Origin: Paramyrothecium sp. XJ0827 | Taxonomy: Eukaryota > Ascomycota > Sordariomycetes > Hypocreales > Stachybotryaceae | Reading direction: 5' to 3' | NCBI GenBank assembly: GCA_020881915.1 | Contig: JAJFPB010000002.1 | Location: 1,922,001-1,986,000, forward strand | Length of the DNA: 64,000 nt | In this document: piece after piece, positions 11,590 through 23,141 of the stretch | How positions within the stretch are numbered: position 1 is the first letter of the stretch | Layout: the number at the start of each line of letters is the position of its first letter | The notes under the pieces: generated by a model | Told to the model about the DNA's origin: nothing | The model's database searches: none | Seen by the model: the letters and a program-made list of their open reading frames with translations, nothing else | Translations under genes and position numbers: made by a program

Positions 11590-12559
11590 ATGGCTTCAAT
11601 CAAGAACTCAAGAACGGTGTCCCGAGTGCTGAGCGCGGCTTTGCGACCGACCACCACATCGCCGAAATGTGCTCGGCTGTCTCGGGCCTTCAGCATCGGC
11701 GTGCAGCTACCAGTCACCACTTCGAGATCGAGACCCCTCGCGCGGCGAGCCCAGCGCATAACCCCGAGCCTTGCCGGAGGCGTCGGTGGTGTACGCACCA
11801 TTTTCATACAGACTGAGAATACTCCGAACCCCGATGCGCTCAAGTTTCTGCCGAACCATCGCGTCCTGCCTGAGGAGATCAATACCACGTTTATCGAGTA
11901 TCTGAACCCACGATCTACAATTGCGCCGCCTCACCCGTCGCCCTTGGCTGCAAAGCTCATGAACATTGATGGTGTGACGTCTGTGTTTTATGGAGCCGAC
12001 TTTATCACTATCACCAAGGCCGGCGACGCCAACTGGGCGCATATTCGCCCGGAGATCTTCGCGCTCATCACGGAGGCAATCACGTCCGGGGAAAAGATGG
12101 TCAATGTTGTAGAGCGTAAGGAGGGTGACGAAGCAGAGGAACAGGACAGCCTTGCCTATGACGAGAACGACAGCGAAGTGGTGGGCATGATCAAGGAGCT
12201 TCTCGAAACGAGAATCCGACCAGCCATTCAAGATGATGGTGGCGACATTGAGTTCCGCGGATTCGAAGACGGCTACGTTTCATTGAAGCTGCGAGGGGCT
12301 TGCCGTACTTGCGACTCAAGTACTGTGACGCTCAAGAACGGTATTGAGGGCATGCTGATGCATTATGTGAGTGCTCAACCTGACGTTCCGCTCATCACGG
12401 ATATTTCGCATGCATACTAACACCCAGTAGATTGAGGAGGTCAAAGGAGTGCATCAGATTTTGGATCAAGAGGAGGAAATTTCGATGAAGGAGTTTGCCA
12501 AATTTGAGGAAAAGCTCAAGCAGCAAAAAGGCCCAGAGTCTCAGGTATCCGCGGCGTGA
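11590..12559 (+). CDS. NFU1: NFU1-type iron-sulfur cluster scaffold, mitochondrial (301 aa)
   Basis: Delivers Fe-S clusters, mainly [4Fe-4S], to mitochondrial targets such as lipoyl synthase and respiratory-complex proteins. Exons 11590-12366 and 12431-12559; the 64-nt intron begins GTGAGT, has a CTAAC branch site and ends CAGTAG. Residues 1-~68 are Arg/Ser/Thr-rich with almost no acidic residues, a good mitochondrial presequence. Residues ~70-165 are the Nfu N-terminal domain (FIQTENTPNPDALKFLP, then IDGVTSVFYGADFITI). Residues ~195-290 are the NifU-like domain with RPAIQDDGGDIEFRGF and the cluster-binding pair C238-x-x-C241 in LRGACRTCDSS. The second exon completes the helix IEEVKGVHQILDQEEE. 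An in-frame ATG lies 54 bases upstream, but the downstream start gives the more typical presequence. Confidence 0.95.
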
Positions 12560-13125
12560 GCAGAGCACAGGCGACCTTCCAAAGGTACCCAAGCTACTTG
12601 TACAATAATTGGGAATGCAGAAAACAATGTCATAGATACCCTTGGGCACGGTGCTCAACCCACCTCACCTCCGAATAGAGATCATACAATAGGACATAGT
12701 CTCGGGGGCCGACGCTATGGTTCGTGATGGCCCGTCATGGCTTCAGGCGCACGTTTGACCATGGATTGCAGTGATGGTTGTGCTTTTTCTTTCTTTCCAG
12801 TTTTTTTTTAAAAAAAAAAATGTACAAAAAATAATAATTCTGTAGAAAGAGAGAGAGGGAGAGAGAATCACATGCAGGTGTGATAGCCAGAACCCCGAAG
12901 CCCTTACGCCCCGAAGGCAACGACTGGAAGCAAGGAGCATTAGATCCTAGGGTTTCCACCTTAATGACAAAATGCTCCTGGCGATGTTGTAGTCCATTGC
13001 TGGTCGGTGCAGCATTGACGTGCATGTTGTATCAATGACACAATGAGTAACTTTGGTGACGACCTGTGGGATGGACGGCGCATGTAGTGCTGGGGTCTGC
13101 ATCGCGGATGTCATGCCTTGCAGAC

Positions 13126-13197
13126 ACGGTGCGGTGCGGTAACGGTGTGGGTGCCGATGCGGTACGGTGCGGTGCGGTACGGTACGGTACGGTGCGC
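13126..13197. repeat. GGTGC/GGTAC short tandem repeat
   Basis: A 72-base stretch is built of imperfect five-base units reading CGGTG or CGGTA. It changes from mostly GGTGC units to a run of GGTAC units towards its right end. It lies in non-coding DNA and forms a low-complexity array with local palindromes (GTAC). Confidence 0.7.
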
Positions 13198-14550
13198 GAC
13201 AATCCCTCAGCAGCATATGCATGGTCTAATTAATGAAACTCGGTGAGCCAGGATCCTGGCCTGATTCTCTGCACCTCTATGCACCGCACAGCAACGCTGC
13301 AGCAACTCGGTGGGGTGGGTGGGTGTGGCCTCCTAAGGCAAATCGATCTGGTCTCGTGCCCCACCGTGCGTCTGCGTAGACATATACCCTGAAAATGTGG
13401 GTTTGCTGTAGCTCACCGTGTTCGGTTGCTGCTGCTCGGCGAGGCACTGAGAGTGAGGGAAGAAAAATGTGGATAGAGCACGGGTCTCCTGCATCGGAGT
13501 TCCTGGGCGGTTTTAGGCCGATCAGTTAAACGCTTGCCATGCAGTTGTTCTTTTCGCAATGACAGTTGTGGCCAGAGCAAGGGTCTAGGGCACTGCACAA
13601 GCTACCAAATCGGGGACTTGATGCCGGACCACCGAACGTTCGGTCATGCACGCGGGAAATGAAAGGAAAATCCGGGGTAGGCAAATCTGATTGAGCCATG
13701 TAGAAGAGTGGGGCCCCGGACTTAACGTCACCTGTTACAAGCCACACATACCCGAGGTATGGAGTACACTCCATCGAAAGTGAAAACGGAAGAGTCAAAT
13801 CTGCCACGTTTGGACCGTGTTTCTTATTACAGCTGATTATTATTCTTTTGCAGTACCTCCCAAATCGTGCCCCGAGTCTGGGAACTTTGCCGTGTCTGAT
13901 CTTGCCTATATCACGTGTTTTGTCCTTCGAAAGTAGCGCACTGTAATCGAGCCGTTGTGTGTCTCGGGTTGCTCCAGGAATGCCATGTGTCAAACATCGA
14001 AGCCTGTGCACAATGCTTACGAACAGGTTGTTACTGAAAGGACAGCATTGTCGGGTGTCTCCAGCAGACCTGTGGAGTGGACGTATCTTGCACAAGTGGT
14101 AAATGCTTCGAGCCATCAACTGTCGCACACCTTACTGTGAGGTGGGTCGATGCATCGTAGTGGTGTAGGAGAGTAAGCTAAGGTGTCTACATTAATTTCA
14201 CGAGTTTCGTCTTATTCGTCATGTCTTTACTGCCCCTCTCATGCGCTCATGAGGTAGAGCTTTGCGGGAACCTCCTGTAATGCTTATTGCCGGGCCTTGG
14301 GAAGTAGTGGCGGGGTAGTGAAGAGAGCTTCATGTTGACTGTCGAGAAGCCAAAAAGGTCGGATAACGAGCGTTTCTGCGTTATCGAAACGGCTCCGGGA
14401 CCAGATGAGGGTCTTACGTCAAAAAAACTTGGCCGCTATTCATGTGAGTATAACTTCATTTGCGTTTGTGGTTGACAATATTTGTGTTGGAAAAATGCCG
14501 GAACAGAGAGGTATCGTAAAGTTTTGGTGCCTGTACCACCAGTGAGTGGT

Positions 14551-14598
14551 TGCTAAGGTACTAGTAGGCAAGATAGGTACCTTACCTTAGCTAGTACC
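14551..14598. repeat. Cluster of GGTACC/TACCTTA intergenic motifs
   Basis: Short inverted words (AAGGTACTAG, GATAGGTACCTTACCTTAG, CTAGTACC) are packed together. The words TACCTTAGCTA and GCTAGTACCGC recur at 17694-17770, and GGTACCTTACCTTA recurs near 35305. Confidence 0.55.
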
Positions 14599-16708
14599 GC
14601 TCAAGAGGCGGGGCCATGGCACGAGACCAGGCCTGCGACATTGCGGGGTGAAGATCTCCCATTCAAACTTCGGGCTGTGTCCTGTGGTAAAGGGCATTTG
14701 CGTCATTCCTGTCTACCTCAGGTATCCAAGCGGCGAGACGTAGTGATATGCCATTTGCCCTATCAATCCCAATAGGCCAAAACAGGTTGTGTAGTTGTCC
14801 GTATGCAACTGTAGCTGCATAGCAAACGCTTCCCAAGGGGCAAAAGCATCCCTCCAACGCCGACGATTAACGTTGCAGTGAGATCGGCGCGAGTACAGGA
14901 AATCTGCCGTTGTTTTTACAACAGCCAAGACCAGGCTGAATTGGTTGAATCGGAGTTGTCATTGCAGGGGGCGTTTACAGAGAGGATCTCCTGCATGGAA
15001 AGCCAGGTTTTGGGACGTCAGGGGGCAAATGCTTTCCACCCAGAACACCCCGCTTGCCCCGGGCTTGGCCATTCAGCGATGGAATCAAGACAGTAACAAG
15101 GGCCAGGGTGCATACCACAGGATCAAGCTCCGAACCGCATGGAACAAGCATCAAGGAGTTAACGTGGCCCCTTTTTCCAGCCACAAGACCAGGGGCGGTA
15201 GAGCTTGGAGCACTGAGAACACCGGTTAGCCGGCTCGTCTCCGGGGGACTCTTACTGCTGCTACGTTGGGACCTCAGTTCCGTAGCCACGGCTAGTGAAG
15301 TCCATGAAGTCAGCGAATAGCAATAGGCCCACGGGCAGGATCTGGAATCGAGATCCCCGGGTGCCCGGTAGCCGCAAGGGAGCAAAAAAAGGCAGATAAC
15401 GGGTAGACAAGGTTGCGCGCATTCTACTGGCAAAAGCGAGAAAACAGCGCCCCTTTGTGGCATTTGCGAGCCATTCGCACAGCCGAAACTCGATGCCATG
15501 AACCCTTGGGAGAAGTGAAAGAACAAACCTAACCTAATAAGAGATGATGTGCAGGGAGGCGTGGACTAGACCAGGTCCGTTCGTGGCTGATGGAGCCATG
15601 CCATAGTGGGAATTTGAAAACTTGCACAGTGGGAGCAGGACTAACGAAACCCGAGGTCAATCCACAGGACGGGAAACCTACGTCAGTGGTAAATCCTATC
15701 CTAGATGCCTGGTTAGGTGATTGATTTTGTAGGCTGTCTGGGAACACGTGAGGGGGCCCCGATGAATGGCACGAAGCTTCCTGGTGAGACATTTCGATGG
15801 CCAAGACGGCTTGCAAAGTTTGACCCAATGTGTGTGGGAGGGATCATTCGATGCGGCAGCTTTTACGGAGAGTCTCACTGAGGAAGGGAGGAAATGCCGG
15901 GGAATATCACAACTAGACTATGGCCCAGTTATCCACGGCCTGTAGTTGTGTGCAGGAATCAGTCTGTAATGCACGATGCATACATTGGATTGACCCTCTG
16001 CGATGCTACCAGTCGAGCATTCACGTGAAAGCCGCCTGCTACCGCTACAGCTTCTTACATCATTTTCATGGATTTCCTCGGAGACCTGATAGATCAACAC
16101 GCGTCGTCTTTTTTTAGGGACTAGATATGTAAGGGACGGCAACCATTGCTTGCCAGGCGTTTTGGTTTCCTCCAGCGCCTTGCCCGCATCACGGGCACTA
16201 AATTGTTCCAACGTTGTCAACTACACTTTGTTACTTGCCTTTGGAAGAACCAGGCGCGAGAGGGCGTGGGAAGTCCTTTCTGTCATTGGGTGTCGAGAAC
16301 CAGCCTTGGTGTGCCTCAAACGCCTTCCTCCCCACATGTCACCGCAGGCTGGTATTCAGAACTGTCCAACCCGTCGGATGAGAGCCCTACCTTATTTTCC
16401 TGCATTGTCCTTCCATGCTCGAAAACCTCTTACATGCTGCCCACTGGTCTCGGAGGCCCTCACACCCTCCCAATCCGCAAGCGTGCGCACGGGGCTTGTT
16501 CCCCGGCTACGTCAACTCCCCAGATCATCAAGAAAGCACATTCTGTACGCCTTCCCAAGCTTGGTTGAAACTCGTAAAATGGATTTGCCCACGAATGAGC
16601 CGTCTCGCAATGCGGCATCACGCTGATGGTGTTGCGAGCTGGAAGCGTCAAGGAACAGGTCCCGCAGAGCTCGGCATACACCCGTAGAGTGAGGTCAGGG
16701 GAACACTG

Positions 16709-16738
16709 TAAGGTACCTGAGGTACCTACCGTACCTTG
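16709..16738. repeat. GGTACC palindrome cluster
   Basis: Three near-adjacent words of the type AAGGTACCTGAGGTACCTAC then CGTACCTTGG, forming overlapping inverted repeats in non-coding DNA. Same motif family as at 14551, 32167, 32971 and 35304. Confidence 0.55.
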
Positions 16739-17693
16739 GCTTTGTCGCCCCGTCCCAGTTGTCTGTCACGGGGTTCCCGACACGAAAGAGAAAGGGTAAA
16801 GAAAAGACAACCCAAGTCGATCTGTACTGTACCTTGCAAAAGCCGGTATGGTTACGCCACTGTAGGCGGCTTTTGCCTTCAACACCACCATCATCATCGT
16901 TGCCGCAGCCTCCACCCCCTCCTTTGTCCGGAAAAGCATATCAGAAGCCCGGTTCCCCACCAGCGTGCTCTGGCTCCGAGTCCCCCCCTCTCCCTGGACC
17001 CCCGTTTCCTCTTCTCTGCAGTCCATACGGTAGTTTTACAGCACCCCCTCTTCCGTCTCCCTCACAGTCGGGGACCCAGTCAAGTCAGTCAGTCCGTCCG
17101 TCAAGTCAGTCACTCACTCAAACGAGCAATCAATCAGATTGATCAGACCATTGTCGCCCGCCCTACAGTAAAAACTGCAGCGCGCGCCCGGCCGTGTGCC
17201 GAACCCACCTTAAAGCAGCCCGCTTCTGGCGTGACCAAACCAAGCCCAACAACAGAGTTTGGCGTGGTACGGAGGGGCCTGTCAGGTGCCCGCGTCCAGC
17301 AGCCATCCGACACGGTCTGGCGCAGACTCTACTTGGATTCGTCTGGGTGCAGGTTGATGTTGTCTCCGAGTCCGTGTGGGACGCCCACAAAACGCAGGCG
17401 CGCGCGCAGATAAAACCCCCGGAATCTCAAAAGACAAAGGAACGAGAGAAGAACCGAGCGTCGCGAACACCCTCCTCCGCATCCTCCTCCTGCTCCTATT
17501 CAGCGACGCCCGCCCACACCCTTTTGTCACCTCAGCAGCGCCTGCGAACCCCGGTAACCTCTGCTCCGTACCGAACCGTACTAAAAACGGCCGACCCCAG
17601 CATTCAGTCGAGCCCAGGTCCAGCCCAAAGATCCAGACCAGACCCACGGCCAGCAAGCCTCTTCGAACTTGCACACTGTACGGTAGTCATCTG

Positions 17694-17770
17694 GAGGTAT
17701 CTTAATTACCCCATACCATTTACCTTAGCTACCCACCCACCTCAGGCAAGGTAAGGTACAGCTAGTACCG
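17694..17770. repeat. TACCTTA/TAAGGTA inverted motif cluster
   Basis: TTTACCTTAGCTACC on the left and CAAGGTAAGGTACAGC on the right are inverted copies of one another. The pair could fold into a hairpin of roughly 10 bp, followed by GCTAGTACCGC, which also occurs at 14590. Confidence 0.5.
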
Positions 17771-19144
17771 CCCTCGCCCGCGCGCCCTGGTTCTGCACCA
17801 ACCAGCCTTTTCGGACAACCTCAGCCCTCTCAACCTGGCCTGGTCTCGTGTCGCCAAAACTTCCATCTTTCCCTTCTTGCCTCTTTCCCCTCCTCCCCTT
17901 TGGCCTCCCCGCCTTTGATTCTATCTCACCTGGCCATTCCCAAATCTCCTAGACCTTCGCCTCACAGCCGTCCGCAGCTATCCCCCCCGTTGCGCAAGCT
18001 CACAACCTCCGTCGCCTCATTGTCGCCTCACCCACCCGCTGTCACTGCTGCGCTGCCGCGTTTCGGCGCCGCCAGCCCTCCGTCCCTGACTTCCTTCTCC
18101 GGTCATCGTCTGACCCGGAGAGGCGCATTGTCCCTCGCTCCCTGCCTGGTGCCGGGGAACGCTGGCATTTTGCGCACCGAGTCGCATGCTGCCTGGCTTC
18201 GTCAACAATGGGCCTCGAGTAGACTCGCTTCGATACAGCACTCTCCCGCCCTCATTGCCAGCACCTCGACCCTCTGCAGAGATTAGGTGCGGCTCGATCA
18301 ACCCTGCGTCGCATGCGCACGCGCTCCTAAACTATCGCAATACTTCTTTTGCTTCCTTTTCCTTTTCCTCTTTGGGCCCCGGATTAGACGCACTGGTTTA
18401 GACATCTCTTACACCTTCATCTTTATCTCATCCTTAATCGCCGAAATCCCAACCCAAGCACCGGCGTGCTTTCAACCACGATCAACACCAGCAACTCCTG
18501 CCGCGGCTCTGATCGTTCTTGTCCTCGATAATCTTCAGCACACAGTCAAATCCTTTCTCGCCTTGCCGCTAGTTGCTACATTTCTATCACGACTTAGAAC
18601 TTCCATCTGCTCTAAAAAATAGATAATATCCTGGACTTTCCGCATCTGGGTGAGTTGATTCCTGATTCAGTCAATGCTTCGCTATGATAATGCGCATTCC
18701 AAGCGGCGGTCGCTTCATCACTATCAGAAAGACGTGGTGCTTCGATTGTGTGCTGCTATGAATCGCATCGGAATTTCGTCTGGTTTCGGCTTCGGGTCAT
18801 CCAACCCATCGATCACTCTGACTCCTCGCTGCCGCCTAATCCTGAGCATCACGTTGCACATCGTGACCAAGCCAGCTGACCTTCTCACAGTTTGTGCACC
18901 GCCTTTATCGAGGAAAAATCCACCGCTTAGCATTATCTCAATACGCAAATATTGCCACTAATTCGATCCATCTCGCGCGCGCGTTCCTCAACCGGTTTTG
19001 GGGTCCTGCACACAATCCTCTCAGTACCTCCTTCTGGCCACCACTCATCACCATCATCACGCTGCTTATCTCTGGCCAGCTGCTAGCGGATTGCAATTTG
19101 GGTTCGTTCTTCTGCACTATTGCGTATATCGGCACCATAACATC

Positions 19145-20040
19145 ATGAACTCGAGTACTTTGAAATCCGGGCCACCTACTAAAATGGCCCAAGGCGGGGC
19201 AGCACCGAACACGCAGAACCTGCTCTTGGGAAGAGTAAATGCTAGAACATCGACGCCAGACTCAGAGGCACTCGCAAGCTCGGACGATGAGGGTGATCAC
19301 CGTCAAGGCACAGCTCAGCCTGTCGCACCGCCGAAACCAGTACGCCGCTCCTCATGGTTGAATGACACTTCTCAGCCAATAGCTCGTCCTCGCAAGGGAT
19401 CGTTCGCCAGCAGCTCGATGTCACCGACAGGATCCAACCCAAGCACACCATCAGTTGAGACCGCTGCTGGAGTCTGGGGCGCACACGCTTCCACCTCTGT
19501 GGCGGGCCGAACTCCCGGAACCGCCACTTTTCCATGGGGTACTGGTATTTGGAACCCGGACCGGAAGGACCCCCCATCACGGCTGACGGAAGTTCTGCCG
19601 TCACCTACCTCGGCCGCGCCTCCCGGGGCCAGCAACAACTCATTTTTTGGGCCTGACAGCGGGCTAACTCAAACGTCTCCCAATTCCCGCGATCCGGCAC
19701 CTAATTCTCAGATTCCCTTCGCAATACCTCTTCACCCTACTCCCAAGACATATCGGTCCCAGTCTTACTCGGCCGGCCAGTTGGACAACGACGTAAACCC
19801 TCTCGTCGGCATGAGCTCCTCTGCGGTTCTCGGACGAGCCAGGCACCCAGCTCTTCAACACCGGCCTTCAAGACCAAGCATGCTAAGTGAGATGTCCAAC
19901 GATGGTTCCATTCTCGGTAAAGTCAAGGAAGTCGATGATGACGACGACGATAACGCGTCAGAATCCCTACAAGGATCAATACATCAAAGCTCTGAAGCCA
20001 AGACCATTGAGCTCCTGGCTCGGGAGAACGCCATGTTGCG

Positions 20041-20071
<31 letters not shown>

Positions 20072-21869
20072 TTTAACGCGCGCCTCAGGCCTCGTGCTTC
20101 TACGAGCACATCGTTTCTCAACAATGGCTACCCGATGCAGGAGACGGTACCAGAAGAATCGGATTTCGCCATTGATGAGCTCGATGAGCTTGCCGACGGT
20201 AATGACCTATTAGGTAGACGAGCTGCAAACCGTCGCATGAGCGAATATGGAGCACCTCCTCTGCGAGGTGCTATCGGCCTGGAGAGCCGCAAAACTGACA
20301 GCACTAATTTGAAGAAGGCACTTTGGTCAAGCTCACTTGGCTTTTCGATGGGAGGAGACATCTCGCAGAGTCGGCGTCACTCCTTTGCCAACATGCCCAC
20401 CCGTCAGGGATCAATCAGCTCGCTAGCGGACTCAAGTGCCACATTGGAGGGCGCACCAGGGGAAGGACAGTTAGGTCAGGACTATTCCAACACCTTAGTC
20501 GAAAGCCCAGGCTTTTCCACGACCAACACGGTGGCATCCAGTTACTTTACTGGCCCGGGTAACCTCGGCAATCCACTCCCCCCGGCGTTCAACAATCCCT
20601 ACCAGTCGCCATTCGGACTGCAAAACTCCTTTCAAAACCGAGCGCCCTCGCCTCATAGGAATGTCTACAGCATGGCACAACCCCGGCATAATCAGCTACT
20701 CCACATCGTTCTTTTCAAATGTGCCAGAGCCGACGTCTTCTACATCCAAGAAGGCACAGGCCTTACTGTCAAGCCCGGTGATTTAGTAATTGTCGAAGCT
20801 GATCGCGGTACTGATCTTGGAACCGTCGCTAAGGAAAGTGTGGATTGGCAAACCGCAAAAGAGCTGAAAGAGCATTATGCTGAGGAACAGTACAAGTGGC
20901 TGATGATGTACTCACAAGGGGCATCTGCCACCCAGGACGGCCCTGGACCTGGACTCCTCGCGTCCTCTGCTGGGTTACAGGGCAGTGCAGTTGGAGGCAT
21001 GGGCCCACCCAGCCAGCACCATATGCAGGAACCTAACGCTGGCGAGCTGCGGCCGAAGCTCATTAAGCGCCTAGCTCAGAATCATGAAATCCATTCCCTT
21101 CGTGAGAAGGAAGGCCAGGAGGCCAAGGCCAAACGAGTGTGCATGCAGAAAGTCAAAGAGCATGGATTGAACATGGAAATTCTTGATGCGGAGTTCCAGA
21201 TGTAAGTCTACCGCGGATCGCGCGCCCAGCTGGTGGCTAATCTATGGCAGGGACTGGAAGAAACTCACATTCTATTACTTCGCCGACTCGTACATCAACT
21301 TCAACTCCCTGGTTACTGATTTGTTCAAGATCTACAAAACGCGTATTTGGATGTCAGCAATCAATCCGGCGTCTTTCGCAAGCCCCACACTCGGTATTCA
21401 GGCTCCAAGTGGGATCGGACCCGGAGCTGTTGGTGTCGGTCGGGCAGGCGGGGGCAATGATCGCCGACAAAACCAGCAACAGCAACAGGATCAGCAACCC
21501 CAATCCTTTCCCGTTGGTGCACAAGCTGGTCGAGGTTTCCGGCCAACGTACAATCAAGGTTTCGGAGGCGACCGCATTGTTCCGCCACCTACTGGCTACC
21601 CGCCGTCTCATTATGGATACGTCCAGGCTGGAACGTTTGGAAATGCCCGGAATAACGCCTACATTCCTGGCGTTGCCCCCAACGTGGACACATCCGGTTT
21701 TGCCAACCTAGGCTATCAACCGCCAGCTGACTTTCAATCGGTTCGTCCCCGGTTTCCCACGCCGGGGTCCGTCCCCAGTCCGACACCCCACGCACAAGCT
21801 GTGTCACCGCTTACAGGACAAAATGACTGGACCGGTGGCTTTCAAAGCCTTTCGCTTAACACTCATTAA
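19145..21869 (+). CDS. PSP1 C-terminal-domain protein (891 aa)
   Basis: Fungal homologue of the PSP1 family (yeast Psp1 suppresses DNA polymerase alpha mutations); the biochemical role is poorly known. Exons 19145-21201 and 21251-21869, with a 49-nt GTAAGT...GCAG intron containing a GCTAAT branch site. The N-terminal ~500 residues are low-complexity (Ser, Pro, Asn) with an Asp run and a ten-residue Gln tract encoded by mixed CAG/CAA at ~20041-20070. The conserved domain starts at HIVLFKCARADVFYIQEGTG and runs through LKPGDLVIVEADRG-like sequence (VKPGDLVIVEADRGTDLG). It continues with LIKRLAQNHEIHSL and, across the intron, DWKKLTFYYFADSYINFNSL. The C-terminal ~180 residues are again Gln/Gly/Pro-rich, suggesting a disordered, condensate-prone protein. 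An alternative ATG at 19184 would shorten it by 13 residues. Confidence 0.9.
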
Positions 21870-22334
21870 CACATGACCCGCACCACCGAAACCACGCTCG
21901 CTCAGATGGAGTCACACCTTCATCAAAATTACGTTGTGTTCTTGCTCCCGTCATCCCAGCTCTCTGCCATCCTACGTATGCAGGGTTCAAGGACGATTTA
22001 GGAATGATTCTGCTTGGGAGGGCGTTGCCATTCTGTCTTTGTTGCTCCATCACATTCATCTGGTCGATGCAGGCTGCTCATAGCCTGAAAAGGCTTGGGA
22101 GTGGCTCCCACGCCTTCAAACAACACACTCCCTGATTTTTTTCCCCCTTCCCCCTCGTGTCCATTTCTATTATCTTTGTTCGTGTTTTTCCTCGGCATTG
22201 CTTGGATCATGCCGTGTTTGTCCGTTTGGAGTCACTTCCTATTCTTTTTCTGCTTATTGGGTTCGCGGCCGTAGAGAAAGACAGGAAAGGAAAGGTACGG
22301 CATTGCTATCGCTTCTTAACGCTTTGAGACTATA

Positions 22335-22390
22335 GACACACACACAGAGAGAGAGAGGGGGGAAGAGAGAGAGAAAGGGGGAGGGGGTAT
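22335..22390. repeat. CA/GA microsatellite
   Basis: ACACACAC followed by GAGAGAGAG and G-rich purine runs, about 56 bases of simple-sequence DNA downstream of the PSP1-domain gene. Confidence 0.75.
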
Positions 22391-22737
22391 ACAAAACTTT
22401 GACGCATTCACGCTGTAACTAATATGTGCAATGAGAAAAGGGCACTGCTACTTTGGGTACTGGAGGGCTTATGTATGACAAAGAAATATTTCAATGGTCT
22501 GGTTTCTTTTTAACAAGTTGGCTTTCTGAAAGGGCTGCAAGAAATCGAGCTTTCGGTGGTTTCCTGGATTCAAAGAGTGGTTCGCGCAACCAAAGAAGAA
22601 TGAATAACGACTGATTACTTTAGACTGATTTCTGGTTCATCATCAGGGGCTCCCCACTCGTTCTCAAAGCTTGTGCTATCCGGGATACTGTACAGCACCA
22701 GGAGTAGACCTTAATGATTCGATGTAGGCACGATATG

Positions 22738-22846
22738 TTGGTAAGGTAAGGTATGTTGCCTCGAGCATTTTGCGGCCTACGCTACCGTACTCAAGGCAGC
22801 CTTTGTTCAAGAACGGCACCTTGAGGTAGGTAGGGAGGTACCTTGG
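22738..22846. repeat. GGTAAGGTA and GGTACCTTGG motifs
   Basis: GTTGGTAAGGTAAGGTA at the left and GAGGTAGGTAGGGAGGTACC at the right, inverted or direct relatives of the intergenic motif family seen at 14551 and 35304. Confidence 0.45.
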
Positions 22847-23141
22847 GAGCGTGGCTGCTGGTGACCTCGTGACGTAAGGCAGTGCAACGAATGCTTTCCC
22901 GTCTGCTACAGCGTACCTGCCACAAGACACCCCCGTGCCCTCCAAGAAAGGAAGGAACGGCCCCTCCAGCGACATGCACGCTGTAAAGATCTTACCGCCC
23001 TGCTTGTGAATTCGTGCGTCTTCAACACCTCAACGAGCGGTTTCGTCGCTTTCGGATTCATGAATTCTCTGCCCACGCCTGCATCAACGTCGTTGTGCCC
23101 CAGCCGCTTATGAAAAGGCCAATAAGAACGAATTCGACGTG

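Larger units (their letters stand above)
12560..19144. other. Long intergenic region including probable PSP1-gene leader
   Basis: About 6.6 kb without a convincing coding gene. It holds A and T tracts with a GAGA run (12801-12866), a GGTGC/GGTAC tandem stretch (13126-13197) and clusters of short GGTACC/TACCTTA motifs (14551-14598, 16709-16738, 17694-17770). Plus-strand ORFs of 140-225 codons at 16.1-17.8 kb are Pro/Ser/Arg-rich and mutually overlapping. From about 17.8 kb the plus strand is C/T-rich, typical of a fungal promoter and 5' leader. A GTGAGT donor near 18650 could begin a leader intron. Confidence 0.55.
21870..23141. other. Intergenic region
   Basis: Between the PSP1 gene and the unrecognised gene at 23142. 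It contains CA/GA microsatellite runs at 22335-22390 (probably within the PSP1 3' UTR or just past it) and TAAGGTA/GGTACCTTGG motifs at 22738-22846. No gene is supported; the overlapping minus-strand ORFs at 22.7-23.2 kb show no domain. Confidence 0.5.

Noticed and set aside
13526..14128. 200-codon minus-strand ORF
   Set aside because: No recognisable domain, no homologous phrase and no supporting neighbour exons; a chance frame is likelier.
16146..17754. Several plus-strand ORFs of 109-225 codons
   Set aside because: Overlapping frames in C-rich leader-like DNA, low complexity, no domain.
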